Under the pieces are notes generated by a model. It ran no database searches, was not told the origin of the DNA, and saw nothing but the letters and a program-made list of their open reading frames with translations. DNA of 64,000 nt from contig NZ_AUKJ01000016.1 in assembly GCF_000424685.1 (NCBI RefSeq), forward strand, positions 62,001-126,000, written 5' to 3'. Below, one piece after another: positions 7,854 to 16,068 of the stretch. The DNA comes from Methylococcus capsulatus str. Texas = ATCC 19069. GTDB lineage: Bacteria > Pseudomonadota > Gammaproteobacteria > Methylococcales > Methylococcaceae. The translations under genes and the position numbers were made by a program. Numbering within the stretch: position 1 is the stretch's first letter; each line of letters opens with the position of its first letter.

Positions 7854-8787
7854 GTGCGACGCCTCCGATGACGGCGGCCCAGAGCCAAAGCGTCAAGGAA
7901 CGCCGGACGAGGGAGATGGCGCGCCCGATGTCCCGCGTTTCGGCGGGTCGTCCGTCACCCAGCGCGGGCCGGTGTGTCAGGCTGCCGTGGTAGCTGGCCG
8001 GACCGCCGAGCGCGATGCCCAGCGCTCCGGCCCCGGCTGCCATGACCGGGCCGGCGTTGGGGCTCTTCCAGTACCGGCCCTGATGCCGCCAGGCCCGCAA
8101 AGCCGCGGGAAGGTGGCCGCACAGTGCGTAGCTCATGGCCGTGAGCCGGGCGGGAAGATAATTGAGCACGTCATCCAGCCTGGCCGCCGCCCAGCCGAAA
8201 TCCCGGTAACGTTCGTTGCGGTATCCCCACATGGCGTCCAGGGTGTTGGCCAGGCGGTAGACGACCACACCGGGCAGCCCTCCGGCTGCATACCAGAACA
8301 GCGCACCGAACACCGCATCGCAACCGTTCTCGAGCACCGATTCGACGGTGGCGGCAGCGATCTGTCCCGCGTCCATGGTCAGAACGTCGCGGCTGACGAT
8401 ACGCCCGACCGCCCGTCGCGCGTTCGCCAGGTCGTCATTCAGCAAGGCATCGCGAACGGCCTCGGCATGTTCGAACAGGCTCCGGGCGCCCAACGCCAGG
8501 TAAAGGCCGGCGCCGGCGATGGCGGCCCCGATCGCACCATGGCCGGCCAGGAGGAGCGATATCAGCCAGGCGGGTAACAGCAGGCCGGTCACGGCTGCGA
8601 TTCCGCGCATCTGCCGCGCCTTGGCCGAACACTCCGGCGGCCCATAGGTGATTGTTTCCATCCGGTTGGCCAGGCGGCCGAAGCCGACGAGAGGATGGAA
8701 TTTGCGTGGTTCGCCCAGGAAGTGGTCGATGACGACGGCCACGGGCATGAGAAACGACGCAATGGCTTTTTCCGTGCTGGATTCCAT
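7846..8787 (-). CDS. cbiB: adenosylcobinamide-phosphate synthase (membrane)
   Basis: CbiB/CobD joins aminopropanol phosphate to adenosylcobyric acid at the inner membrane. Family motifs: VIDHFLGEPRKFHPLVGFGRL (about 19-39), ESVLENGCDAVFGALFWYA, YRLANTLDAMWGYRNERY, DFGWAAARLDDVLNYLPARL and SPNAGPVMAAGAGAL. Several hydrophobic segments fit the multi-pass topology. It is 313 residues, as expected. The following gene, cobC, overlaps it. The 176-base leader upstream (8788-8963) was examined for a cobalamin riboswitch; no convincing one was found. Confidence 0.93.
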   Translation of the reverse strand: MESSTEKAIASFLMPVAVVIDHFLGEPRKFHPLVGFGRLANRMETITYGPPECSAKARQMRGIAAVTGLLLPAWLISLLLAGHGAIGAAIAGAGLYLALGARSLFEHAEAVRDALLNDDLANARRAVGRIVSRDVLTMDAGQIAAATVESVLENGCDAVFGALFWYAAGGLPGVVVYRLANTLDAMWGYRNERYRDFGWAAARLDDVLNYLPARLTAMSYALCGHLPAALRAWRHQGRYWKSPNAGPVMAAGAGALGIALGGPASYHGSLTHRPALGDGRPAETRDIGRAISLVRRSLTLWLWAAVIGGVALA

Positions 8788-8963
8788 GGTTCATCGTTCA
8801 GGTGGAGCGGTCGGGTCGGAATCGTGGAGAAGGTGTGTCCTGTTCGTCTTCCCTCTGGAAGAGGATTCGGGCCAGGGAAATGCCGGGCGGTTTGATTCCC
8901 CGGTGTCTTCCCCGCGTTCCGGGCCCGCCAGGCTATGTCTTTCCTTACCGGTGTCCCGCTGCG

Positions 8964-9254
8964 TCAACCGGTCGAAGGCCCGATTTTTTCGTTGGCGAGG
9001 GCTTTTTCCGTAATTTCCTTGTACAGATCTATGGCGCTGGCATAGATATCCTGGTACTCCGGGTGCCGGTCGGCCATCGGCTTGATTCGTTCCGCGGTTT
9101 CGAACACTTCGTGGAGGAACGCCAAATCGCCGTCATCCAGCCGCTCACCCCGGTCGACCTTTTCCTTCAGTGCGAAAGCCCTCGGAAGCCTCTGCGTCCT
9201 CAGCCGCTCCAACAGTGCCATCGCGATGCCGGTGTCTTTGGATACTTCGGTCAT
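8964..9254 (-). CDS. hypothetical protein, 96 residues
   Basis: Small soluble, helix-rich, acidic protein without signal peptide or cysteine motif. The ATG at 9254 is chosen because GGAGG lies about seven bases upstream; a longer frame without this signal extends to 9425. It contains LERLRTQRLPRAFALKEKVD and a predicted long helix with HPEYQDIYASAIDLYKEITE. The preceding gene on the same strand (9422-10450) may be cotranscribed, 167 bases away. I do not recognise the family. Confidence 0.7.
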   Translation of the reverse strand: MTEVSKDTGIAMALLERLRTQRLPRAFALKEKVDRGERLDDGDLAFLHEVFETAERIKPMADRHPEYQDIYASAIDLYKEITEKALANEKIGPSTG

Positions 9255-9421
9255 GGTCTCCCTCCTGAACTGGCGAATGGAAGCCCGGATCGCCGCGGGT
9301 CCTGCGGGCGGCCGGCTTCGGGTGCTTCGGTGCGCTCGGATTGTCCGGCGAGCGGGCGCCCGAGGCAAGGCGAATCTCCGACCCGGCAAATCCTGGTTCA
9401 CGGGGAACGGGAAAACCGGCT

Positions 9422-10450
9422 TCATCCCAGATAGCGCGAGAGCTCTTTCACCACATCGGGGCGGTCGGGAATTTCCCCTTTGGGGATGCGTCCGGGCAGG
9501 ATGATTCTCCGCGCGCCGGTCGCGGAGAACAGCTCCGTGAGCCGGAGTTCGCCGGCCGACGATGGCTCAAAATCCGCGAGCTTGATCCCGCGGTAATCCA
9601 GCCGCAGGACGACCGGCCGGATATCGAGCCATTTCCCGGGTTGGCCTAGAACCTCCGCGATGCAGTCGAGGCTTTGGTCGAGGCCGAGAGCATTCGTCCC
9701 GACCTGCCCCAGCTCGGCGTCTATCGACTCGATCTCGGCTTCCGCCGCCTCGATGCCCCCTCCGTCGTGCCCGTCGTCGGCCAGGGCGGAGGAGATGCCC
9801 CAGCCGCCCGCCCGCAGAGCATCGAGCTTGCGCCGCAGCAGACGGCGCTGGTGTTCCAATTCCACTCTTTTCCGGGTTTCCCGGGCAAGCCGTTCCAGTG
9901 CCCGTTCGATCAGGAAGTCGAAGGCCCGCTTCTTCAGTTCCCGCCGGGCTCCCTCTTCGGAGGAGGCCGGGGCGATGTAGCGGTGATGGGAGAAGCTGAC
10001 CGCCACCTGGACCACGTCCTTGCGGACGGTGTCGCCTTCCAGTTCCATGCCCAGCACCGTGCGCTCTTCCTTCTGCATCACCAGCAGTCCGAAAATTTCG
10101 TCGGCCGGTATTTCCGTGCAATGCCGTCGGTACTCCCGGACGTCCTTGAGCTTGCCGAGCACGTCGTGAAGGTGGTCGACCGAGCTGAAGAACGCCCGGA
10201 TGCGTGGATCGGTGCCGAAACTCTGCGCGCTGATCTCCGTCGGCGGCGGCATCGAATCGACCAGGGCGATGACATGATCGACCGCGCGCGCGACGGGCTC
10301 GCGCAGCCGCTGCCGGTAGTCGCCAAGGGCACGCACGCGGCGGTCGGTGCCGTCGACCGCCCGTTCGATGGCTGCGTCGATCAAGGCCCGGTCGGGGCCT
10401 GCGTCTCCTGCAGCCGTCGGTGTGAACAGGGAACTCAGGAATCGCAGCAC
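9422..10450 (-). CDS. hypothetical protein, 342 residues, coiled-coil rich
   Basis: Soluble protein with no signal peptide or membrane segment. It starts MLRFLSSLFTP behind AGGAGG, which supports the start. The middle (about 165-245) is rich in Arg, Glu and Leu and looks like a long coiled coil (RALERLARETRKRVELEHQR). Around it lie VMQKEERTVLGMELEGDTVR and a C-terminal segment with ATGARRIILPGRIPKGE. I do not recognise a defined domain. It may share a transcript with the 96-residue gene downstream and diverges from the esterase gene at 10544. Confidence 0.75.
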   Translation of the reverse strand: MLRFLSSLFTPTAAGDAGPDRALIDAAIERAVDGTDRRVRALGDYRQRLREPVARAVDHVIALVDSMPPPTEISAQSFGTDPRIRAFFSSVDHLHDVLGKLKDVREYRRHCTEIPADEIFGLLVMQKEERTVLGMELEGDTVRKDVVQVAVSFSHHRYIAPASSEEGARRELKKRAFDFLIERALERLARETRKRVELEHQRRLLRRKLDALRAGGWGISSALADDGHDGGGIEAAEAEIESIDAELGQVGTNALGLDQSLDCIAEVLGQPGKWLDIRPVVLRLDYRGIKLADFEPSSAGELRLTELFSATGARRIILPGRIPKGEIPDRPDVVKELSRYLG

Positions 10451-10543
10451 GAAAACGGCCTCCTGTTAGAATCGGCGGTGGCGGTACGGATTTTACGCCT
10501 GTGGAATCCGAACCCGTTTTCAGCGTATCACCTGATGTAAGTC

Positions 10544-11110
10544 ATGATCGTCTATCTGCACGGATTTTGTTCGTCGCCTCGATCGGAGAAGGCGACTCTC
10601 CTCGGACGGCGCATGGCCGAGCGCGCCCTGGCGGACAGATTCTGGTGCGAGCAGCTTCCGCCCGGCCCGCGCCAGGCCATCGAGTTCGTAGAGGGAGTCC
10701 TGGCGAAGTGCCGAACGCGTCCCGCTCTCGTGGGAAGTTCGCTGGGCGGCTACTATGCCACCCATCTGGCCGAGAAGCACGACCTGCGCGCGGTGCTGAT
10801 CAATCCGGCCGCCTTCGCCTATCGAAGTCTGGCTCCGGCGGTGGGGCGGCAGCGGAATCTCCATACCGGCGAGCCTTTCGAGTTCACCGAACGCCATCTG
10901 GCCGAGCTGGCACGGCTCGAGGTGCCGCGACTGAGCCATCCCGAGCGCTTCTGGCTGCTGGTGGAAACCGGCGACGAGGTACTCGATTACCGCGAGGCCG
11001 TCGAAAAGTATTCTGGCGCCCGCCAGACGGTGATCGAGGGCGGGGACCACAGTTTCCGCCATTTTGCCGACTATCTGGATGCGATCATCGACTTCTCGCT
11101 GGCGCCTTGA
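10544..11110 (+). CDS. YqiA/YcfP-family alpha/beta hydrolase (esterase)
   Basis: Small alpha/beta hydrolase of 188 residues. It begins MIVYLHGFCSSPRSEKA (oxyanion-hole HG motif) and has the nucleophile elbow VGSSLGGYYATHLAEKH near residues 64-80, typical of YqiA. The remaining triad is the acid in ETGDEVLDY and the histidine in EGGDHSFRHF. The physiological substrate is not predictable; relatives show esterase activity on short acyl or CoA substrates. It is convergent with the ATP-grasp gene, 18 bases apart. Confidence 0.88.
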   Translation: MIVYLHGFCSSPRSEKATLLGRRMAERALADRFWCEQLPPGPRQAIEFVEGVLAKCRTRPALVGSSLGGYYATHLAEKHDLRAVLINPAAFAYRSLAPAVGRQRNLHTGEPFEFTERHLAELARLEVPRLSHPERFWLLVETGDEVLDYREAVEKYSGARQTVIEGGDHSFRHFADYLDAIIDFSLAP

Positions 11111-11128
11111 GCACACCTTGCAGAGCAC

Positions 11129-12664
11129 CTACCGGGGGCCGGAACCCGCTCGCCCGTCCGTGGGCTCGGCCCGCAGCAGCGATTCGGCGGCCAGGGCCTG
11201 CCTGCGCGCAGCATCCGTGCTTCCGGCGATCGACATCAGATGCATGCCGGTCCCGGTTTCCAGCCCGGCCGGCGTGAGGATCACGATACCCTCCTCGCCG
11301 CGGTCGCGGAAGGCGAGGGGGCCCAAGCGCGCGAGCGCCGCCGGCAGGGAGCAGGGGCGGTTCTTCGAGTCGGTGCGTTGTACGATCAGCAGTGCCCGCC
11401 GTTTCCAGTCGCCGAGCAGGCGGTTGGCGAGCGTCATGGGGATCGAGGTTCCGCCCCAGCGTCCGTTGCATTCGATCCAGTGCGGCAAGGCCGTGGCCGC
11501 ATCGTTGCCAGCGATCACGGCGTCGAAACTGCAGCGCCCGAAGTAGCCCATCTGCTGGAACAGGTGCGCGAGCTGCAGGGCCTCGCCGGCCAGGCGGTTG
11601 CGCAGGGACTCGGGCAGTTCGCACGGCATGGCGCCGACGAAGGTTCCTTCCTCGTCGCCGATGGCTTGGTCGAATATGCCTTCGACCACGGGGAGCGAAT
11701 CGTCGCGGGCGGGAATCCATATCTGGACGGAAGGGCTGGCGAGGACATCGCAGTCCCAGGCGCCGACCAGCAGCGGAAAGCCGCCGTTCCAGCCGCGCCG
11801 GGCCAGAAGTCGCGACACCCGGCGGCTCAGCAGGGCAGGCGGCAGCCGCCGGATCAGCTCCGAAAGGAAGATCAGATTGCCGGCACCGCCGGCGCTGTCC
11901 GGTATCTTGATCACGATCCGCTCGAAGCGCCGCGCAAGCGCTCCCAGACGTCCGGCAAGACCGACCGGCCCGAACGTGCAGTAGCTCGGCGGCAGCGCCG
12001 CGGGACCGAGCAGATCCTTCACGCATCGGGCGAACCAGAGCTTGTCGTTGACCCGCTGGGTGAGATGCGGCGGCGGTGCGGCGACCTTGACCCTGGCTCC
12101 GGTCCGCTCTGCGATCAGCCCCGCGAACCGCCATGCCTGGCGGGTCCCGATGTAGGGGATCAGGTTCAGCCGGCGGTGCTTGCGCGCCGTCTCGACGATG
12201 GGTTCCAGCGCGCTCGGCGTGGCGGCGCAGCGCTCGGGGAGCGTGGCATGGCCGAGGGCCGATGCCGGCGGAACCCCGAGCACGGTGACGCTTCCGAGTC
12301 CCAGCGTGTGGCGGCAATACGTCTCGAAGTCCTCGCTGCGGGGTCCACCGATGAGGACCATGTCCTCGTCCCCCGCCAGCATCAGGGCGCGGTACTGCAG
12401 CCCCAGGTCAGCCCCCGGCTGGGCGTACAGGGTGATCTCGGCGTGGTCTTCGAAAAGCAGCGCGGGAGCGTCGTCGACGCCGGCGGAGACTTTGTCGCCG
12501 AACATCCGGGTCGAGGCCAGCGTCGGCTCGTCGGCGAGCATGCGTTTGGCGATGCCCGCGATCCGTCGGGCTTGCGCGGCATCGAGGCCGACGCCGGGGA
12601 ACTCCACGATCGGCAGGGATGGCCGCGTCGAAGCGGGGCAGGGGCACTTCGTCGTCGCGGCCAT
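11129..12664 (-). CDS. ATP-grasp domain protein of unknown substrate
   Basis: A 511-residue soluble protein. The C-terminal two thirds show ATP-grasp features: IVIKIPDSAGGAGNLIF (nucleotide-binding strand and loop, near 246-262), SVQIWIP, VVEGIFDQAI, MGYFGRCSFDAVI and the metal-binding HWIECNGRWGGTSIPM near 397-412. The N-terminal third resembles the pre-ATP-grasp region of peptide-ligase-like proteins. It probably forms an amide or ester bond using an acyl phosphate, but the substrate is unknown. It lies 18 bases downstream of the hemerythrin-like gene and is probably cotranscribed with it. The start codon is not supported by a clear ribosome-binding site. Confidence 0.75.
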   Translation of the reverse strand: MAATTKCPCPASTRPSLPIVEFPGVGLDAAQARRIAGIAKRMLADEPTLASTRMFGDKVSAGVDDAPALLFEDHAEITLYAQPGADLGLQYRALMLAGDEDMVLIGGPRSEDFETYCRHTLGLGSVTVLGVPPASALGHATLPERCAATPSALEPIVETARKHRRLNLIPYIGTRQAWRFAGLIAERTGARVKVAAPPPHLTQRVNDKLWFARCVKDLLGPAALPPSYCTFGPVGLAGRLGALARRFERIVIKIPDSAGGAGNLIFLSELIRRLPPALLSRRVSRLLARRGWNGGFPLLVGAWDCDVLASPSVQIWIPARDDSLPVVEGIFDQAIGDEEGTFVGAMPCELPESLRNRLAGEALQLAHLFQQMGYFGRCSFDAVIAGNDAATALPHWIECNGRWGGTSIPMTLANRLLGDWKRRALLIVQRTDSKNRPCSLPAALARLGPLAFRDRGEEGIVILTPAGLETGTGMHLMSIAGSTDAARRQALAAESLLRAEPTDGRAGSGPR

Positions 12665-12682
12665 CGGGGCAAAGACTCGGTT

Positions 12683-13177
12683 TCAGCCGGACGCGGCCAG
12701 GCCGGTCCAGCGAGGATGCCGTTCGCGCCAGACCGTCAACTCCCGGTACAGCGCGGCCTGGTCCTCCTCGGGAAGTCGCTCCATCGCCGCGAACATCTCC
12801 CCGCATTCCGCGATATGGGCCTCCATCGCGCGGGACAGTTCCATCAGCCGGGTGCGCTCGTCTTCCGGGAGCGGCGCGCCGGGTTCGCGCTCCAGCAGGG
12901 CGCGGACGGCCTCGAGCCCCTTGCCGTGCTCCGAGTACAGGCGGCGTACTTCCGTCGAGCCCAGCATGTGCGCCAGCGCGGGATAGAAGTGCTTTTCCTC
13001 GAAGGCGATGTGGGCGCCGGCCGTGGTGTCGATGCGCTCGGCGGCCTCGCGCGCGCCGGCGGCATCAGCGCCCCGCAGGCACTGCGAAAGCTCGTGAAAG
13101 CCCCGCCCGAGCACGGCGTGGTCCTCGCGGAATGCGTCGAACAGGTTATGCTCTGGTGGCGACTGACGGTTTTCCAT
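12683..13177 (-). CDS. hemerythrin HHE-domain protein
   Basis: A 164-residue four-helix-bundle protein of the HHE cation-binding family. Likely di-iron ligands are visible in order: FREDHAVLGRGFHEL, AHIAFEEKHFYPAL, YSEHGKGLEAVRALL and EAHIAECGEMFAAME. Such proteins bind oxygen, nitric oxide or respond to oxidative stress; which applies here is unknown. It is the first gene of a probable two-gene unit with the ATP-grasp gene and diverges from the glutamine amidotransferase at 13330. Confidence 0.88.
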   Translation of the reverse strand: MENRQSPPEHNLFDAFREDHAVLGRGFHELSQCLRGADAAGAREAAERIDTTAGAHIAFEEKHFYPALAHMLGSTEVRRLYSEHGKGLEAVRALLEREPGAPLPEDERTRLMELSRAMEAHIAECGEMFAAMERLPEEDQAALYRELTVWRERHPRWTGLAASG

Positions 13178-13208
13178 AGGATTTAACGTGAAAATCGCAG
13201 TACCTTAT

Positions 13209-13241
13209 CCCTCTCTCCCTTTGGGAGAGGGCAGGGGTGAG
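13209..13241. repeat. hairpin repeat (CCCTCTCC/GGGAGAGGG family) between divergent genes
   Basis: Stem-loop with arms CCCTCTCCC and GGGAGAGGG followed by GGGGTGAGGG. It is the same family as the repeats inside cobE and at 17514. It lies between the hemerythrin-like gene and the glutamine amidotransferase start, where it could affect either transcript's leader. Confidence 0.7.
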
Positions 13242-13329
13242 GGAAACGATCATGGTTTTTCGTCACCCGGGGCGGCTGGTCGCCATGATCGTCAGTCTAC
13301 GTATCCGCTCCGGAGCAGGCAAACCGCAT

Positions 13330-14151
13330 ATGTGCAGGCTGTACGGCTTCCGCGCCACCGAACCGACCAAGGTCGAATGCGCGCTGGTCCATGCCCAGAA
13401 CGCCCTGATGGTCCAGAGCCGGCGCGACCGGGAGGGGCTGCGGCACGGCCACGGCTGGGGGGTGGCGACCTACGAGAACCGCCTCCCGCACGTGGAGCGG
13501 CAGGCCTGGGCAGCCTACCACAGCGAGCGGTTCCGGCGCGCCGCGGCGAGCGTCCGTGCCTGCACCGTCATTGCCCACGTGCGCCACGCCACCGTCGGCC
13601 GGCCCTTGCTCGAGAACACCCACCCTTTCACGCACGGCTGCTGGACCTTCGCGCACAACGGGACCATCCCCCGCTTCTCCGAGATCAGGCCGCCCATGCT
13701 GGAAGCGATGACGTCGGAGCACCGGGCGGCGATCGGCGGCTCCACCGACAGCGAGCACATCTTCCACCTGCTCCTCAGCATGCACGAGGCGGCGCCGGAC
13801 CGCCCGCTGCTCGACATCGTGCGCGACGGCGCCCGGCGGATCATGGCCTGGTGCGAGGAGTTCCCCTCCCACCGCGGACTCGGACTCAACGTCCTGCTCA
13901 CCGACGGAGACCGGTTCGTCGGCACACGCCTGGGCCGGACGCTCTACTACGTCGAACGCGAGGGGTTGCTCGACTGCGAAATCTGCGGCTTCCCGCACAT
14001 CGATCACACGCCGGGGAATCCGTACTTCGCCGTGGTCGTTGCCTCGGAGCCGCTGTCGCACGAGGCTTGGCGGGAGATACCCGAGGGTTCCGTGTATGAG
14101 ATTACCCCCGATATGCGGGTTCATGTTGAGGATATTGTTGCGGTGGCTTAG
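13330..14151 (+). CDS. class II glutamine amidotransferase (YafJ-like)
   Basis: The start at 13330 makes Cys2 the N-terminal nucleophile after Met removal (MCRLYGFRATEPT), as this family requires; upstream in-frame starts would bury it. Further family motifs: RHGHGWGVATYENR, VIAHVRHATVGRPLLENTHPF, WTFAHNGTI and STDSEHIFHLLL. The 273-residue length fits free-standing YafJ-type enzymes, which lack a synthetase domain. Substrate and partner are unknown. It is the last typical chromosomal gene before the integron cassette array and is read toward it. Confidence 0.9.
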   Translation: MCRLYGFRATEPTKVECALVHAQNALMVQSRRDREGLRHGHGWGVATYENRLPHVERQAWAAYHSERFRRAAASVRACTVIAHVRHATVGRPLLENTHPFTHGCWTFAHNGTIPRFSEIRPPMLEAMTSEHRAAIGGSTDSEHIFHLLLSMHEAAPDRPLLDIVRDGARRIMAWCEEFPSHRGLGLNVLLTDGDRFVGTRLGRTLYYVEREGLLDCEICGFPHIDHTPGNPYFAVVVASEPLSHEAWREIPEGSVYEITPDMRVHVEDIVAVA

Positions 14152-14365
14152 TATGGAGATAAGCCCCAGTGGGCGGTGATCCCGATATTCCAGCTATCGG
14201 CAGATACGATCGAGAAGAACCAACATAAGGGTGTTGGCGGCGTTTGCTACTGCTGGTATGCGGCGTTACAATCCGGTCCTGTATCCGTAGGACCCGTGTT
14301 ACTTGATCGGGAGCTTTCTGGGTATCATGCAGAATTGCTGGATATACAGATCAATGTAATGCATT
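14152..14365. other. left flank of the cassette array, no supported gene
   Basis: This 214-base stretch separates the amidotransferase gene from the first cassette boundary. It contains a hairpin near 14275-14295 (GGTCCT/AGGACC) and no convincing coding sequence. It is where an attI site would be expected if an integrase had been present, but no integrase gene or recognisable attI was found. Confidence 0.5.
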
Positions 14366-14385
14366 GTTATGCATAGGAGCCGCGT

Positions 14386-14958
14386 ATGAGCGCCAAGCAG
14401 TTTGCCGCGCAGATGAAGGCCATGATTGAGGAGATCAAGGCCAATGGCACCGCAGCCATCTATTGCGACAACCTCATCGCTTATCTTGCGGAAGTCCAAA
14501 ACACACCCGAGGCAGAGCCGTCGGCCATTCAGATAGAGCGATACAAAGCCGACCTCCAGAACTGGATTGAAACCAACAAGTACAACCACGAGGGGTGCCT
14601 CGAAATGTTTCGTTCGGTCGTCACATCCGGACAGGCCGCGATCAAATCATCCTTCTTGCTTAACGGTGGCGCTGCCGTGGCCATGCTCGCGTTCATCGGC
14701 CACCTCGCCCAGTTCAGGCCTGAGAAGGTGCCAACCTTCGCAGCGTGTCTCATGCCTTTCGCGTATGGCGTCTTGGCAATTTCCGTTACATCTGGCTTCA
14801 CCTATTTGTCGCAATGGTGCTACGCAAGCACTCGCCCTTGGATGCGGAAGGTTGGGTTTGCCTTCAACATGCTGTGCATTCTGTTCGGCTTGTCGTCCTA
14901 CGGCTTTTTCCTCTGGGGCGTCTATGACACCAACCACTCATTTATCGCCTATGCATAA
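14386..14958 (+). CDS. cassette-encoded hypothetical membrane protein
   Basis: A 190-residue protein that starts 14 bases after the cassette core, behind AGGAG. Residues 1-85 are soluble and helix-rich. Three hydrophobic segments follow, about 88-108, 117-142 and 155-179, so the rest is embedded in the inner membrane. There is no signal peptide and no motif I recognise. The stop lies inside the left end of its attC, as is usual for compact cassettes. Function is unknown; a role in stress or phage response would be a guess from cassette context only. Confidence 0.75.
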   Translation: MSAKQFAAQMKAMIEEIKANGTAAIYCDNLIAYLAEVQNTPEAEPSAIQIERYKADLQNWIETNKYNHEGCLEMFRSVVTSGQAAIKSSFLLNGGAAVAMLAFIGHLAQFRPEKVPTFAACLMPFAYGVLAISVTSGFTYLSQWCYASTRPWMRKVGFAFNMLCILFGLSSYGFFLWGVYDTNHSFIAYA

Positions 14959-15018
14959 CCCTGCGCTCAACCGGACCTGCGCGAAAAGCCGCGCAGGCCG
15001 GTTAGCTCCACGTTGGAT
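14953..15018 (+). other. attC site of cassette 1
   Basis: A 66-base site with left core GCATAAC, right core GTTGGAT, and a long stem between formed by AACCGG...CCGGTT plus CCTGCGCG/CGCGCAGG arms around a GAAAAGC loop. It is nearly identical in the stem to the next attC at 15994. The left core matches the 5' core of its own cassette exactly. Confidence 0.88.
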
Positions 15019-15035
15019 GACAGAGGTACATCGCG

Positions 15036-15983
15036 GTGTACTCGTTTCGCATTCGGTTCAATCGCTCCCCTACCGACACAATCCAAAGCGCTGCAAATCA
15101 GCTCTCGGTCTCGGTGCCAGACACGCGGGTGTCCATCGTTCTCAGCGCGCGACGAGATGATTTACCGATCCAGGACTCAGACCAACTGGTGCTAGTCGGT
15201 TCAGGCTATCAAACCGAAAGCGAAGCAAGAGCCGCCGGTTCGCGGTTACAAGATGCATTGATGGTGGCCCTTGCCAGAGTTCGCGTTGGGGCCGATTTTG
15301 GCCATCGTGCGGCAAAGGGAATGTTTACCACCCATGGATTGAATTGGGTTGAGGAACAGATTGGGCAAAGAGTACTGAACGATATCCATGGGCTGATGGT
15401 TTTTCAGTCCGAGCCAAAGCCGCGCTTCGCATCAATAAACGCTCAAATGATTCGCAGAGCCAGCCCAGAGATATTTATGTCTGCTTTCACGCAGGCGATT
15501 AGTTTGCAACCACAAATCTCCGAACGTGATTTGCTGGCCTACACGCTATTTAATGCTTCGTTCTTTCAGCCTACAGCGGATAGCCGTTTTCTGCTGCTGG
15601 TCATGTCCATTGAGGCACTGATTGAGCCAGCCCTTCGGTCATCTGACGCGCAAAAATACGTGGAGTCGCTAATCGAGCAAACAAAGTCTTCGCCGCTTCC
15701 AGTCGAAGAACGCAATTCAATTCTTGGTTCCTTGCGCTGGCTTCGCAGGGAGTCGATAAATCAGGCAGGTAAACGCCTTGCAACGGAGCGACTGGGGGAC
15801 AGAGTGTACGGAGATAGAACCGCTCCGGAGTTTTTCACTCATTGCTATCAGATGCGAAGCGACCTTGTCCATGGAAATCTTCCAGTGCCAACATTCGAGG
15901 ACGTTGGCGGGGCAGTGGCAACACTAGAGGTCTTCGTCTCTGATTTATTGACGGGTCCCATTCTTGGGTATCCGGTGCAATGA
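15036..15983 (+). CDS. cassette-encoded HEPN-like protein
   Basis: A 315-residue soluble protein with a GTG start 18 bases after the cassette boundary. The C-terminal half is helical and carries YQMRSDLVHGN, with Arg274 and His279 spaced as R-x4-H. That is the signature of HEPN RNases and of the Apea_HEPN-type domains found in abortive-infection proteins. An upstream segment, LLLVMSIEALIEPALRSSDAQKYVESL, also fits that group. The N-terminal 150 residues are not recognised. An RNA-cleaving defence role is plausible but inferred from one motif and the mobile context. Confidence 0.72.
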   Translation: MYSFRIRFNRSPTDTIQSAANQLSVSVPDTRVSIVLSARRDDLPIQDSDQLVLVGSGYQTESEARAAGSRLQDALMVALARVRVGADFGHRAAKGMFTTHGLNWVEEQIGQRVLNDIHGLMVFQSEPKPRFASINAQMIRRASPEIFMSAFTQAISLQPQISERDLLAYTLFNASFFQPTADSRFLLLVMSIEALIEPALRSSDAQKYVESLIEQTKSSPLPVEERNSILGSLRWLRRESINQAGKRLATERLGDRVYGDRTAPEFFTHCYQMRSDLVHGNLPVPTFEDVGGAVATLEVFVSDLLTGPILGYPVQ

Positions 15984-15993
15984 ACCATCTGTC

Positions 15994-16059
15994 ATCTAGC
16001 ATTGCGCTTAACCGGACCTGTGCGAAAAGCCGCGCAGGCCGGTTAGCTTTACGTTAGGT
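15994..16059 (+). other. attC site of cassette 2
   Basis: A 66-base site, with left core ATCTAGC and right core GTTAGGT. The stem is AACCGGACCTGTGCG...CGCGCAGGCCGGTT around GAAAAGC, almost the same as attC1. The left core pairs with the cassette's own 5' core GTTGGAT with two G-T wobbles. The near-identity of two neighbouring attC sites suggests both cassettes came from the same source array. Confidence 0.86.
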
Positions 16060-16068
16060 TTCGAAACA

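Noticed and set aside
8788-8963. Cobalamin riboswitch upstream of cbiB
   Set aside because: Fragments resembling riboswitch boxes occur (GGGAA, CCCCGC, CAGGACAC), but on different strands and in the wrong order; the conserved GCAACTGT-type segment and a complete B12 box were not found. An Infernal search with the cobalamin model would decide.
14152-14376. Integron integrase, attI or a 66-residue frame left of the array
   Set aside because: No tyrosine-recombinase motifs were found on either strand in or near the region. The short frame has no ribosome-binding site and implausible composition.
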